This document shows positions 1-6,908 of a stretch of 43,798 nucleotides of DNA, piece after piece (positions within the stretch are counted from its first letter, which is position 1; each line of letters opens with the position of its first letter). The translations under genes were made by a program, and so were the position numbers. Source of the stretch: an uncultured Gammaproteobacteria bacterium (lineage in GTDB: Bacteria; Pseudomonadota; Gammaproteobacteria; Pseudomonadales; Pseudohongiellaceae); the NCBI GenBank assembly GCA_913058135.1, contig CAJXPR010000019.1, forward strand, positions 1-43,798, read 5' to 3'. Under the pieces are notes generated by a model, which saw only the letters and a list, made by a program, of their open reading frames with translations, ran no database searches and had not been told where the DNA came from.

Positions 1-68
1 CGCTGTCCCTCATTTTTTGGCATGGTACTATACCCGAAATTACAAATCCTGTTTTCCGAGGCCTGACT

Positions 69-1574
69 ATGGTTGTTTCGAGCGTTGATTTGCTGATCGT
101 TGGCGGTGGAATCAACGGCGCTGGTATTGCTGCTGATGCGGCCGGTCGGGGTCTGTCGGTGCTGTTATGCGAAAAGAGCGATCTGGGGGGAGCCACATCA
201 TCGGCGAGCACCAAGCTCATCCACGGTGGTTTACGCTACCTTGAATACTATGAATTCAGGCTGGTCAGGGAATCCCTGGCGGAGCGGGAAGTTCTGTTGC
301 GCGCAGCGCCACACATTGTATGGCCGCTGCGCTTCCGCTTGCCGTATCAGCCAGGCCAGCGTCCGGCCTGGATGATCCGCGCCGGGCTGTTTCTGTACGA
401 CCATCTGGGCAAGCGTGTAACCCTGCCGGCATCCAAGGCCATTCGTTTCGACCATGACAGCCCGTTGGTGCCTCAGCTCAGGAAAGGGTTCGAGTACTCC
501 GACTGCTGGGTCGATGATGCCAGACTGGTGGTGCTTAACGCGATGCAGGCGCGCCAGCATGGCGCCGATATCAGGACGCGCACGGCCTGTACTGCGCTGA
601 AGACGTCAACAGATGAGCATGGACAGGTCGGCTGGCAGGCTACGCTGACCGACGGCGAAACCGGCGCACAACAACAGGTTTTCGCCCGGGGTGTGGTGAA
701 TGCCGCCGGTCCATGGGTCAGTCATCTGGGCAGGACGTTACAGCCCGACGCGCCCCCGGAGCCCGTGCGACTGGTCAAGGGCTCGCATATTGTGGTGCCC
801 AGGCTGTATGACGGCGATGAGGCCTACATGCTGCAGCATGACGATGGGCGCGTGATTTTTGTGATCCCCTACGAAAATGAATTTTCACTGATAGGTACCA
901 CAGAACAGGACTTCTCCGCAGACCCGTCAGGGGTCAGGATTTCGGCAGAGGAAATCGCCTACCTGCTTGCGATAGTAAACCAGTATTTCCGTAAACGTCT
1001 GAGCGAGCAGGATGTCAGGCACCATTTCTCGGGGGTCAGGCCGTTGCTGGACGAGGAGGTGGAAAATGCCAGCAAGGTGTCACGTGACTACACATTGGAG
1101 CTGAACATGAGCCCCGCCCCCCTGTTAACTGTGTATGGCGGCAAGATCACCACCTATCGCCGTCTTGCTGAGGCGGTCATGCACAAGCTGGCGCCGCTGT
1201 TCCCGGACATGGCGGGCGACTGGACCAGCAAGGCGACACTGCCCGGCGGCGATTTTGCCACGCACAAAGCACTTTCGGAGCAATTGGCCAGCGACTATCC
1301 GTGGCTGGTGCCCGCACTGCGTGAACGCTGGGTGAAACAATACGGCCGCCTGGTCCACGACTTGCTTAACGGCGTTGCCGACATGGCGGGCCTTGGCAAA
1401 GAAATTGGCCCCGGTCTGTATGCGCGGGAAGTTGATTATCTGAGTGATCAGGAATGGGCACGTACCGCCGATGATGTGCTTTGGCGCAGAACCAAGCTCG
1501 GTTTATGGTTTGATGATGCGGCGCGTGCAACCCTGGAAGATTACCTGCGGGCCCGCGCGGCCCGGAGCAGTTGA
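69..1574 (+). CDS. glpD: FAD-dependent glycerol-3-phosphate dehydrogenase
   Basis: Oxidises sn-glycerol 3-phosphate to dihydroxyacetone phosphate and passes electrons to membrane quinone; a peripheral inner-membrane flavoprotein. The N-terminus carries the FAD-binding Rossmann motif (GGGINGAGIA, about residues 11-20), followed by the family-typical STKLIHGGLRYLE stretch near residues 47-59. The C-terminal half holds the conserved VYGGKITTYR segment. At 501 residues it matches bacterial GlpD length. The ATG at 69 has a GAGG Shine-Dalgarno about 7 nt upstream. The next gene starts 3 nt after the stop and acts on the same metabolite family, so an operon is likely. The 68 bases upstream show no convincing promoter. 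Identification is from family motifs and is secure. Confidence 0.95.
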   Translation: MVVSSVDLLIVGGGINGAGIAADAAGRGLSVLLCEKSDLGGATSSASTKLIHGGLRYLEYYEFRLVRESLAEREVLLRAAPHIVWPLRFRLPYQPGQRPAWMIRAGLFLYDHLGKRVTLPASKAIRFDHDSPLVPQLRKGFEYSDCWVDDARLVVLNAMQARQHGADIRTRTACTALKTSTDEHGQVGWQATLTDGETGAQQQVFARGVVNAAGPWVSHLGRTLQPDAPPEPVRLVKGSHIVVPRLYDGDEAYMLQHDDGRVIFVIPYENEFSLIGTTEQDFSADPSGVRISAEEIAYLLAIVNQYFRKRLSEQDVRHHFSGVRPLLDEEVENASKVSRDYTLELNMSPAPLLTVYGGKITTYRRLAEAVMHKLAPLFPDMAGDWTSKATLPGGDFATHKALSEQLASDYPWLVPALRERWVKQYGRLVHDLLNGVADMAGLGKEIGPGLYAREVDYLSDQEWARTADDVLWRRTKLGLWFDDAARATLEDYLRARAARSS

Positions 1575-1577
1575 CCG

Positions 1578-2984
1578 GTGCTTGATGACAATGTCAGCTT
1601 GCCGACCTGGCTCTTTATATTGCTATGGGCGGCGGCAATCTACGCCATTGTCGTCAGTGTTCTGTACCCGGGTGTACGCTGGTTTGTCCGACGACGTCTG
1701 AATCGCGCTGTCGAAAGGCTCAATACCAGTCTGAGTATCAAGATCAAGCCCTTCCAGCAGACCAAGCGCCAGGAATTGATAGATAAACTGGTGTTTGATC
1801 CGCAGGTGCTGGCATTGATTGACAGCCAGGCCCGCGACAGTGGCGTGCCACGTGAAGCACTGCTGCTTGACGTCAAGCGTTACGCCCGCGAAATAGTTCC
1901 CTCCTTTAATGCTTATGTGTACTACCAGCTGGGTTACTGGCTGGCCAAGCGGATATCCCGGTTTCTGTACCGCGTACGTGTATCCGCCGTTGACCAGGCT
2001 GTTCTGGCATCGCTGGACAAGAATTCAACCGTTGTCTTTGTCATGAATCACCGCAGTAACATGGACTATATCCTGATCTGTTACCTGGCAGCAGAGCAGG
2101 TGACGCTGTCCTACGCGGTGGGGGAGTGGGCCAGGGTGTTCCCGCTGGAATCCATCATTCGTGCCATGGGTGCATTTTTTGTGCGACGTGGCTCCCAGAA
2201 CCCGCTGTACCGGAAGGTGCTGGGTCGTTACGTCCAGCTGGCAACCGAGTCAGGCGTGTGCCAGGCAGTATTTCTGGAGGGCGGACTGAGCCGCGATGGC
2301 AATGTTGCAGCACCGCGCATCGGCTTTCTGGACTATATGTTGCGGGACTATGACCACCGCCAGCACCGAAACATCACCTTCATACCCGTGGGCATCAACT
2401 ATGACCGGGTGATAGAGGACAAAAATCTGCTGGTTTGGGACGACAAAAACCGTCGCCTCACCAAGTGGCAGACTTTCGGCAGAGTGCTGCGTTTCCTGCG
2501 GGTCAATATTTTTTCCGACTCCCGACGCCGGTGGCAACGCTATGGATATGCCGGCGTGAACTTTGGCCTGCCCATCGATATGCGTAAATACTGTGAGAAA
2601 CACCGCCTGTTGTTCGCCGCCATGTCGCAGCGCGACCGGATACCGGCGGTTACAACGCTGGCGGAGCATCTGATGGAATCTGTGCGCTATGTCATTCCGG
2701 TGTTGCCGGTGCCAGTCATCGCCACAGTATTTTTGCAGCAGCAGGGAAAAGGCCTGCGATCGCTGGACATCATTGCCGGATGTGATGAAATCATCGATGA
2801 CATGATAGCCTCCGGGGCAGCGATACGGGACGACCAGAAACCCAGGCAAAAGACCATCGCATCTGCGCTGGAAAATCTGCGCCATCGGCACATCCTGTTG
2901 GAGCAGGACGATGTGTATCGCGTCAACCCTGAATTCGCGGCGCTGATCGAGTATTACGCCAATTCAATTATCCACTGGCGCTAG
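1578..2984 (+). CDS. PlsB-type glycerol-3-phosphate/lysophosphatidate acyltransferase
   Basis: Likely transfers an acyl chain to glycerol-3-phosphate or a related acceptor at the inner membrane. An N-terminal hydrophobic segment (about residues 9-27) precedes the acyltransferase core. The catalytic HX4D motif is HRSNMD at residues 158-163. Later blocks resemble PlsB: FVRRGS, then FLEGGLSRDG and IPVGINYDR. At 468 residues it is far shorter than E. coli PlsB (about 800), so it belongs to the compact PlsB-like group and the exact acceptor is uncertain. The start is GTG at 1578, with GGAG about 10 nt upstream, 3 nt after glpD. Coupling to glpD suggests a branch point between oxidising and acylating glycerol-3-phosphate. 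Confidence 0.82.
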   Translation: MLDDNVSLPTWLFILLWAAAIYAIVVSVLYPGVRWFVRRRLNRAVERLNTSLSIKIKPFQQTKRQELIDKLVFDPQVLALIDSQARDSGVPREALLLDVKRYAREIVPSFNAYVYYQLGYWLAKRISRFLYRVRVSAVDQAVLASLDKNSTVVFVMNHRSNMDYILICYLAAEQVTLSYAVGEWARVFPLESIIRAMGAFFVRRGSQNPLYRKVLGRYVQLATESGVCQAVFLEGGLSRDGNVAAPRIGFLDYMLRDYDHRQHRNITFIPVGINYDRVIEDKNLLVWDDKNRRLTKWQTFGRVLRFLRVNIFSDSRRRWQRYGYAGVNFGLPIDMRKYCEKHRLLFAAMSQRDRIPAVTTLAEHLMESVRYVIPVLPVPVIATVFLQQQGKGLRSLDIIAGCDEIIDDMIASGAAIRDDQKPRQKTIASALENLRHRHILLEQDDVYRVNPEFAALIEYYANSIIHWR

Positions 2985-2989
2985 TGCCG

Positions 2990-3409
2990 CTACCTGTCTT
3001 CCAGCCAGACTTCGCGCGCCCAGTGCCAGATACTGGGCCAGGACTTGGTGCCCTGAGGGTCCTTGCCGAGTTTCTGGCCGTTCCAGAAGCGCACCTCACC
3101 TTCGTCATTGATACAGTAGTACGCATCACCAAGCTGACAGACAGGAAGCAGATAACGCGGCATGCCGTCGTTCCAGGCTTGCGCCGCCACTTCCGGCAGA
3201 AATGTGTGTGAGCGCGGGTCGGCAACAGTGACCGGTTCCAGGCTACCAAACACCACATCGCTGACCTCCAGCAAATACTCGCGAAAATCGTCTGGCAACG
3301 ACATCAGCAATTGCTCTTCTATTTCTACCAGCAGATCTTCATCCGGCAGGTCCAGCGGTACTGGTATGGTCTCGTTGCGTTCGCGCAACATGTCAATGAC
3401 ATCTTCCAT
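2990..3409 (-). CDS. SMI1/KNR4 superfamily protein
   Basis: A 139-residue acidic cytoplasmic protein. The opening block (LPDEDLLVEIEEQL, then LPDDFREYLLEVSDVVFGSLEP) and the later FLPEVAAQAWNDG and YYCINDEGEVRFW are typical of the SMI1/KNR4 (SUKH) fold. Many bacterial members are immunity proteins for polymorphic or contact-dependent toxins, but no toxin gene lies nearby, so that role is not supported here. The start ATG (3407-3409) lies 2 nt after the stop of the upstream methyltransferase gene, with GGAG about 9 nt before it, so both genes probably share a transcript. Only 5 nt separate its stop from that of the convergent acyltransferase gene. Molecular function unknown. Confidence 0.78.
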   Translation of the reverse strand: MEDVIDMLRERNETIPVPLDLPDEDLLVEIEEQLLMSLPDDFREYLLEVSDVVFGSLEPVTVADPRSHTFLPEVAAQAWNDGMPRYLLPVCQLGDAYYCINDEGEVRFWNGQKLGKDPQGTKSWPSIWHWAREVWLEDR

Positions 3410-3411
3410 GG

Positions 3412-4209
3412 TTACTGGGCTCCGGGTTTGCGCAGGCGCAAGAGAAACTGGTCTGTGCCGCGGTTAAGCAGTGGATCAAAAATTGACCGTCTGGGGTTGT
3501 CGCCGGGGTTGGCCAGCAGGTCACTGTCAGCCTCGACAACAAAACCGGCGCGAGTGGCCGCGTCTATTGCCTGCGCCTTCAGCATGCGGTGCAGACGCTG
3601 ATTATCGTTACCTTCGACGCCGGTATGATCAATGATACCGACAATGCCGTCAGCTTTGAGCAGGCGGTATAACTCGCGCAGCAGGCCGTGCGCGCGGGCC
3701 GGGCTGCCGTTGTAATAATCGTGCAGGATCTGTGAGACCAGGATGAAGTCGATGGCGCCGTCCGGCAGGCCGGTATCGCTGATGGCCCGGTCAATGCGGA
3801 CGACGTTGGTCAAATTGCCTTTTTCAATTTTGGCCGCCAGCGCATCACCCTGGGTCATGTCGGTGCGGTCTTCGTCATAACGCAAGGCGCGGGGAGAGTT
3901 CTGTGCGTATACAGTGCCATCATCGCCGACCGCGCGTGACAAAATGAAAGTGTAATAGCCGCCTGCAGCGTAAACGTCCAGGGCCGTCATGCCTTCCTGT
4001 AATCCCAGGAAGTCCAGCACGTCGACCGGCTTGCGGGCTTCATCACGCATCCGATCGGCGATATCACGATCGCTGCCGCGCAAGCTGTCGCGTAAGGCCT
4101 GGGGGTCAATCGAGTAGCTGTTAGCGCAGGCCAGCAGCAGTGTTGTCGCCACAATTGCGCGCACTAAAGCCACGGCAAACCCCATGTACAAATCAGGAAT
4201 CAGTGTCAT
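3412..4209 (-). CDS. Exported COG4798-type SAM-dependent methyltransferase
   Basis: A class I methyltransferase-fold protein of 265 residues. Motif I is ALDVYAAGGYYTFILSRAVG (about residues 75-94), and the family block IIDHTGVEGND plus a C-terminal RGTDQFLLRLRKP tail match predicted methyltransferases of the COG4798 type. The N-terminus looks like a signal sequence ending in LLLAC, possibly a lipobox. That would place it in the periplasm, where SAM is not known to be abundant; substrate unknown. The ATG at 4209 lies one base after the start point predicted from a perfect TATAAT (4222-4217 on this strand), so the mRNA may be leaderless. A second ATG at 4185 lacks a Shine-Dalgarno. The SMI1/KNR4 gene follows after 2 nt. 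Confidence 0.8.
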   Translation of the reverse strand: MTLIPDLYMGFAVALVRAIVATTLLLACANSYSIDPQALRDSLRGSDRDIADRMRDEARKPVDVLDFLGLQEGMTALDVYAAGGYYTFILSRAVGDDGTVYAQNSPRALRYDEDRTDMTQGDALAAKIEKGNLTNVVRIDRAISDTGLPDGAIDFILVSQILHDYYNGSPARAHGLLRELYRLLKADGIVGIIDHTGVEGNDNQRLHRMLKAQAIDAATRAGFVVEADSDLLANPGDNPRRSIFDPLLNRGTDQFLLRLRKPGAQ

Positions 4210-4212
4210 GGT

Positions 4213-4256
4213 GGGGATTATAGTCGATCGCCGGTTAACAGTCCCCTATAATCCCC
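4213..4256. promoter_or_regulatory. Divergent promoter pair inside a perfect 11-bp inverted repeat
   Basis: GGGGATTATAG (4213-4223) and its exact reverse complement CTATAATCCCC (4246-4256) flank a 22-nt core, with arm centres 33 bp apart. Each arm contains a perfect TATAAT pointing outward: minus strand 4222-4217 toward the methyltransferase, plus strand 4247-4252 toward the carboxylesterase. The -35 regions at 17-nt spacing fall inside the core and are weak (GGGACT on minus, TCGATC on plus), which hints at activator dependence or a regulator binding the arms. Predicted start points are about 4210 (minus) and 4259 (plus). Sequence symmetry is seen directly; promoter activity is inferred. Confidence 0.6.
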
Positions 4257-4309
4257 GCAGTTATTCACCTGGCCAGAACGTCTGGTCGATCACACAATCG
4301 GGGATGTTT

Positions 4310-4975
4310 ATGTCACTTTTACCTGCCATTGTCCGGGAAAGTAATCCGCAAAAAGCCGCGGATGCGGCAGTCATCTGGTTGCATGGATTGGGTGCGGATG
4401 GCAACGATTTTGCCGGCCTGGTGCCGGAGTTGCACTTGCCGGCAGACTTGTCGGTGAGGTTCATTTTTCCTCACGCGCCGTCGATTCCGGTCACGATAAA
4501 TCAGGGATATATCATGCCCGCGTGGTATGACATCGTAGAACTGGATGTTCAACGTCGCGTTGATGAAACCCAATTGCGTGCATCAGCGGCTGCGGTCCAT
4601 GATTTTGTTGTCCAGCAGATGGCCGCTGGCATCGACAGCCGCAGGATTGTGCTGGCTGGTTTTTCTCAGGGCGGCGCAGTTGTGCTGGAAGCCGGCTTGA
4701 GCTGTCCGCATCCGCTGGCAGGACTGCTGTCGCTGTCGAGTTACTTCCCGACCGCAGACAGTGTCAGGATCCATGATGCCAACCGGAAGTTGCCTATTCG
4801 TATCTGTCATGGCACGGCCGACCCCGTTGTCAGCGAGGCGCTGGGTAAACAAAGTGTCAGCGTGCTCGAAGCTTTCGGTTATCAGCCGCAATACAGCAGT
4901 TATCCGATGCAGCACAGCGTCTGTCTGGAAGAAATCCGTGATATTTCGGCATGGTTACAAGCCGTACTGAGTTGA
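4310..4975 (+). CDS. Carboxylesterase/phospholipase of the YpfH/Est family
   Basis: A small alpha/beta hydrolase of about 221 residues that hydrolyses short acyl esters or lysophospholipids. The fold signatures are IWLHGLGADGNDF near the N-terminus, the nucleophile elbow GFSQGG with Ser119, Asp171 in HGTADPVV, and His202 in MQHSVC, a complete Ser-Asp-His triad. No signal peptide, so cytoplasmic. Start choice: ATG 4310 has GGGG 6 nt upstream; ATG 4304 is a close alternative. A longer open frame back to 4184 would run across the divergent promoter and is unlikely. It is transcribed away from the exported methyltransferase by the mirror-image promoter at 4213-4256. Confidence 0.9.
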   Translation: MSLLPAIVRESNPQKAADAAVIWLHGLGADGNDFAGLVPELHLPADLSVRFIFPHAPSIPVTINQGYIMPAWYDIVELDVQRRVDETQLRASAAAVHDFVVQQMAAGIDSRRIVLAGFSQGGAVVLEAGLSCPHPLAGLLSLSSYFPTADSVRIHDANRKLPIRICHGTADPVVSEALGKQSVSVLEAFGYQPQYSSYPMQHSVCLEEIRDISAWLQAVLS

Positions 4976-4976
4976 A

Positions 4977-4990
4977 CCCATTGCAATGGG
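4977..4990. repeat. 14-bp perfect palindrome between convergent genes
   Basis: CCCATTGCAATGGG begins 2 nt after the esterase stop and ends 7 nt before the stop of the convergent membrane-protein gene. There is no U-tract, so it is not a standard terminator; it could be a small transcript-end hairpin or a protein site. Confidence 0.35.
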
Positions 4991-4997
4991 CCGATTG

Positions 4998-5432
4998 TCA
5001 GTAGCCGATGCCCCGCGCCATCAAATAGGCAAGCACAGGGATGACAAGCATCAGCGGCAAGGCACTTTTCTGCAGCCTGAGCACAGTCGCCGGGATGGCT
5101 TGCGAGGATTGCGGGCGGCACAGGAACCAGGCTGGGTAGAGCAGTGTCGCCAGCAAGGTGAGGACCAGCGCAACTTTGGCGTGAAACACCGGATTGTTGC
5201 TGAAAAACGCCGCCGGCTTGCCGACCGCCAGCCATAGCACCAGGCCGGCGCCTACGGATAGCGCAATAGCCACCGCGGTCCACGCATATATTTTACGGAA
5301 TGCCAGATGGGCTGAGCCATGGTGCTCACTGTCCGTCGTGAGGCTGCCAGCCGCCAGGGCGGCGACGACCATCCCTGCGGCCATGCCCAGGGCACCGAAC
5401 AGATGCAGCGTACGAAACAGGACTTCTGCCAT
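4998..5432 (-). CDS. Small four-helix membrane protein (CopD/DUF2214-like)
   Basis: 144 residues with four predicted membrane helices (about 6-29, 50-71, 84-105 and 122-139). A histidine sits in helix 1 (TLHLFGALG) and another before helix 3 (FHAKVAL), a pattern seen in CopD-like and DUF2214-like families, where such histidines may bind heme or metal. I do not recognise the exact family. The start ATG at 5432 has a GAGGGGAA Shine-Dalgarno. It lies 17 nt downstream of the glutaredoxin gene on the same strand, so the two are probably cotranscribed, which would fit a redox or metal-related role. Function unknown. Confidence 0.65.
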   Translation of the reverse strand: MAEVLFRTLHLFGALGMAAGMVVAALAAGSLTTDSEHHGSAHLAFRKIYAWTAVAIALSVGAGLVLWLAVGKPAAFFSNNPVFHAKVALVLTLLATLLYPAWFLCRPQSSQAIPATVLRLQKSALPLMLVIPVLAYLMARGIGY

Positions 5433-5449
5433 GGTGTGTTCCCCTCGGG

Positions 5450-5806
5450 TTAAGGTGTCGGAATGGACACGCCTTTGGCCGCCAGCAGGGCCTGTAACCG
5501 GCCTGCCCGGGCTGCTGCCTGGGTTTCCGTATAACCGCCGATATTGTCGCGACCGACGAATACCTGAGGCAGGGTCTGGCTGCCACTGAGCTGGCGCAGC
5601 TCGGTGCGCATACGCTGATGCAGGTGCGTGTCCAGGTAAACGCCGGAGTCCAGCTCAACAGTGTGATAGGGAACCTGCAGGCTGTTCAACAGGCTTTTGA
5701 CCGCGTGGCAGTAGGAGCACCAGGATAGTGTAAACACTGTCACCGGCTTGGTGTCTCGTTGCAAAATCGCCTCAACGCTGGTTTGAGGTGCTTGAGTGTC
5801 AGTCAT
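5450..5806 (-). CDS. Glutaredoxin-family protein, dithiol CSYC
   Basis: A cytoplasmic thioredoxin-fold protein of about 118 residues. The active site CSYC follows the first beta strand (VTVFTLSWCSYCHAVKSLL), and the cis-Pro loop appears as TLPQVFVG followed by IGGYTE, the glutathione-binding GG region of glutaredoxins. It probably reduces protein or glutathione mixed disulfides. The insertion SGVYLDTHLHQRMRTELRQLSG makes it longer than classical Grx. Start choice: ATG 5806; a GTG at 5815 in frame would add 3 residues. Upstream, 149-185 bp separate it from the divergent TetR gene, with a palindrome at 5908-5923 that may serve both. Confidence 0.85.
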   Translation of the reverse strand: MTDTQAPQTSVEAILQRDTKPVTVFTLSWCSYCHAVKSLLNSLQVPYHTVELDSGVYLDTHLHQRMRTELRQLSGSQTLPQVFVGRDNIGGYTETQAAARAGRLQALLAAKGVSIPTP

Positions 5807-5907
5807 GGTGACCACCGTGGCTTCAAATTTGCGCTATTGTGCCATATCCGACTGTGTTAATCTTTATCGCTGCGCGACGGGCGGCACATCAACGGCGTCG
5901 AAGCGAC

Positions 5908-5923
5908 TGACAACATTTTGTCA
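5908..5923. promoter_or_regulatory. Candidate TetR operator palindrome
   Basis: TGACAA-CATT-TTGTCA is a perfect inverted repeat in the divergent gap between the glutaredoxin and tetR genes, 42-69 bp before the possible tetR starts. TetR proteins commonly repress their own gene from such sites. No exact copy was seen in the 6640-6908 gap, so a direct link to the downstream monooxygenase is unproven. Confidence 0.4.
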
Positions 5924-5964
5924 TTTGCTGGTGTCGAGAGCAGGCCACCAGTATCCAAAAAAAT

Positions 5965-6639
5965 GTGAATGCAGGCAGGGTTAAAAACAGCATGACCGGT
6001 GACAGTACACTTCGTAACAGCCAGCAGCAGGGTGATGTCGACCTGGCGTCCATGGGGCTCAGGGAACGGAAAAAACTCATTCGGCTGCAGCGTATCGTCG
6101 CAGCCGCGCGCGATCTGTTTATTGACAAAGGTTTTACCACGACGACCATTCAGGATATCGCCGCGCAAGCCGATGTTGGCCTGGGCACCCTGTACCTGTA
6201 CGCCAAGAGCAAGGAAGATCTGCTGGTGCTGGTGTTCAAGGACGATATCCTGAAGATGATTGATGAATCCTATGCAGCCATCAGCCCCGGCGAGCCGCTC
6301 ATTGATCAGCTGATGGCCTTTTTTGATGGGCATATCAACTACCATCTGAAAGACCAGACGCTGTCGCGCACGGTACTCAAGGAGCTGTCCTTTTCAACGA
6401 CAGAGCAGCGCCGGCAGGACATCGATCAGATCATGAACAGTACTTACGCCAAGCTGATGAAGCTTATCGAGCGGGCCCGCCGCGATGGGCGTCTGGAAAA
6501 GGAAGTGTATACCGGCACCATGGCCTGGAGCACGTTTGCGCTTTACTATCACCTGCTACAGGGTTTTTTATGCGGGTTTCATACCGAGGTAGAGTTCCGT
6601 AAAAGTCTGCGTAATGCACTGACCGCATTATTGACCTGA
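5965..6639 (+). CDS. TetR/AcrR-family transcriptional regulator
   Basis: A 224-residue regulator (215 if ATG 5992 is used). The N-terminal DNA-binding domain is typical: RLQRIVAAARDLFIDKGF, then the helix-turn-helix around TIQDIAAQADVGLGTLYLYAKSKEDLL (about residues 59-86). The C-terminal ligand domain is unclassified, so the inducer is unknown. Neither start has a good Shine-Dalgarno. It stands alone between the divergent glutaredoxin gene and the co-oriented redoxin/cytochrome/copper protein 270 bp downstream. That makes either or both plausible targets, with autoregulation through the palindrome at 5908-5923. Family call is firm; targets are inference. Confidence 0.9.
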   Translation: MNAGRVKNSMTGDSTLRNSQQQGDVDLASMGLRERKKLIRLQRIVAAARDLFIDKGFTTTTIQDIAAQADVGLGTLYLYAKSKEDLLVLVFKDDILKMIDESYAAISPGEPLIDQLMAFFDGHINYHLKDQTLSRTVLKELSFSTTEQRRQDIDQIMNSTYAKLMKLIERARRDGRLEKEVYTGTMAWSTFALYYHLLQGFLCGFHTEVEFRKSLRNALTALLT

Positions 6640-6733
6640 CGGCTACATGCAGGTCCCGCTTGACCGTCTCACAACCGGTTATCGTATGCTACCGACGTTT
6701 TGTCGCAGCCGCGCCGTATCTGGCTGTCTGCAA

Positions 6734-6761
6734 TTGACTTTGGTTTCCAGAGTGATACGAT
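6734..6761 (+). promoter_or_regulatory. Sigma-70-like promoter for the copper monooxygenase fusion gene
   Basis: TTGACT (6734-6739), 16-nt spacer, TACGAT (6756-6761). It would start transcription near 6768 and leave a leader of about 140 nt before the ATG at 6909. The rest of the 6640-6908 gap shows no gene. Confidence 0.45.
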
Positions 6762-6908
6762 TTGAAACATGAACGGGCTCATTTTTAAGCTTGATTCAGT
6801 CTTGCGCGCCAGGCTGTTGAACGCAGATCAGCAGGTCGGGGCAAGCAAATAGCAGGTTCAAGACAAATCGCAAGATCAAGCAAAAGTCCTAAATTGTTGG
6901 AGGGTACG

